Assembly: GCA_964532875.1 (NCBI GenBank)
Contig: CAZHIZ010000189.1
Location: forward strand, 1 to 6,519
Reading direction: 5' to 3'
DNA: 6,519 bases
Origin: Caldithrix sp964532875
Lineage (GTDB): Bacteria; Calditrichota; Calditrichia; Calditrichales; Calditrichaceae
Shown here: positions 6,399-6,519 of the stretch, piece after piece
Layout of the letters: the number at the start of each line of letters is the position of its first letter
Numbering within the stretch: the stretch's first letter is position 1
The notes under the pieces: model-generated
What the model was told of the DNA's origin: nothing
Seen by the model: only the letters and a program-made list of their open reading frames with translations
The model's database searches: none
Position numbers and translations under genes: made by a program

Positions 6399-6437
6399 AG
6401 GGAAAACGGCCCTGGCAGTAGATGGATTTTAAATTCG

Positions 6438-6519
6438 TTTTTCGGTAAGGGGGGAGTAAAGGGGAATTGGGAATTAGGAACTGGGAACTGGGAATTGGGA
6501 ACTAGTTCGTTGGTGGCCG
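6438..6519 (+). repeat. GGGAATT-type heptamer array, right arm, cut by window end
   Basis: Six 7-bp units run from 6462 to 6503: GGGAATT, GGGAATT, AGGAACT, GGGAACT, GGGAATT, GGGAACT. Before them are TTTTTCGGTAAGG and GAGTAAAGG, and after them AGTTCGTTGGTGGCCG, all resembling the left arm (4827-4902) read on the - strand. The element probably continues past the window. It starts about 40 bp after the rocD stop; no clear terminator hairpin lies between. Confidence 0.8.

Noticed and set aside
6399..6437. Terminator after rocD
   Set aside because: I could find no stable stem followed by T residues; GGCCCTGG occurs twice (6380-6387 and 6408-6415) but as a direct repeat, so it does not fold.

Overview
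The window reads as a piece of a Gram-negative (diderm) bacterial chromosome of moderate GC content. It holds four complete genes, all on the + strand, and one repeat-rich spacer. An Omp85-type outer-membrane barrel with a C-terminal phenylalanine and three signal-peptide proteins in a row imply a diderm envelope. The combination of DUF4097-like 'TNG' proteins, bactofilin-like repeats fused to a barrel, and 7-bp tandem repeats in spacers suggests the FCB group, perhaps a Calditrichota-like (Caldithrix-type) lineage. This is a guess from style, not a search result.

Bases 1-123 are a short leader, possibly with the last codons of an upstream gene. Bases 124-4292 form a tight three-gene cluster with gaps of 11 and 21 bp and good ribosome binding sites, so probably one transcript. 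Gene 1 is an outer-membrane protein in which a short polymer-forming (bactofilin-like) right-handed repeat segment replaces POTRA domains ahead of an Omp85/BamA-type barrel. Gene 2 is a secreted protein of four copies of an unrecognised domain; the last three copies sit on an exact 136-residue period and share a striking DDSHS...WNA core. Gene 3 is a secreted DUF4097-like beta-helix protein with seven TNG turns. Together they look like a surface or periplasmic module of unknown purpose: a barrel, a soluble repeat protein and a beta-helix protein.

Bases 4293-5192 hold no convincing gene. They carry layers of small repeats: a six-unit AT-rich heptamer array, a diverged direct repeat, a 15-bp tandem with an inverted partner, a REPIN-like inverted pair of hairpin elements with compensatory stem changes, and a second heptamer array (AATTCCC type). 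A diverged inverted copy of that last array lies at 6438-6519, so the two arrays bracket the fourth gene.

Bases 5193-6398 encode a full-length ornithine aminotransferase (RocD), with its own leader and a weak promoter candidate. It appears metabolically unrelated to the envelope cluster. The strongest leads for new biology are the 136-residue repeat protein with its operon partners, and the REPIN-like and heptamer repeats around rocD.
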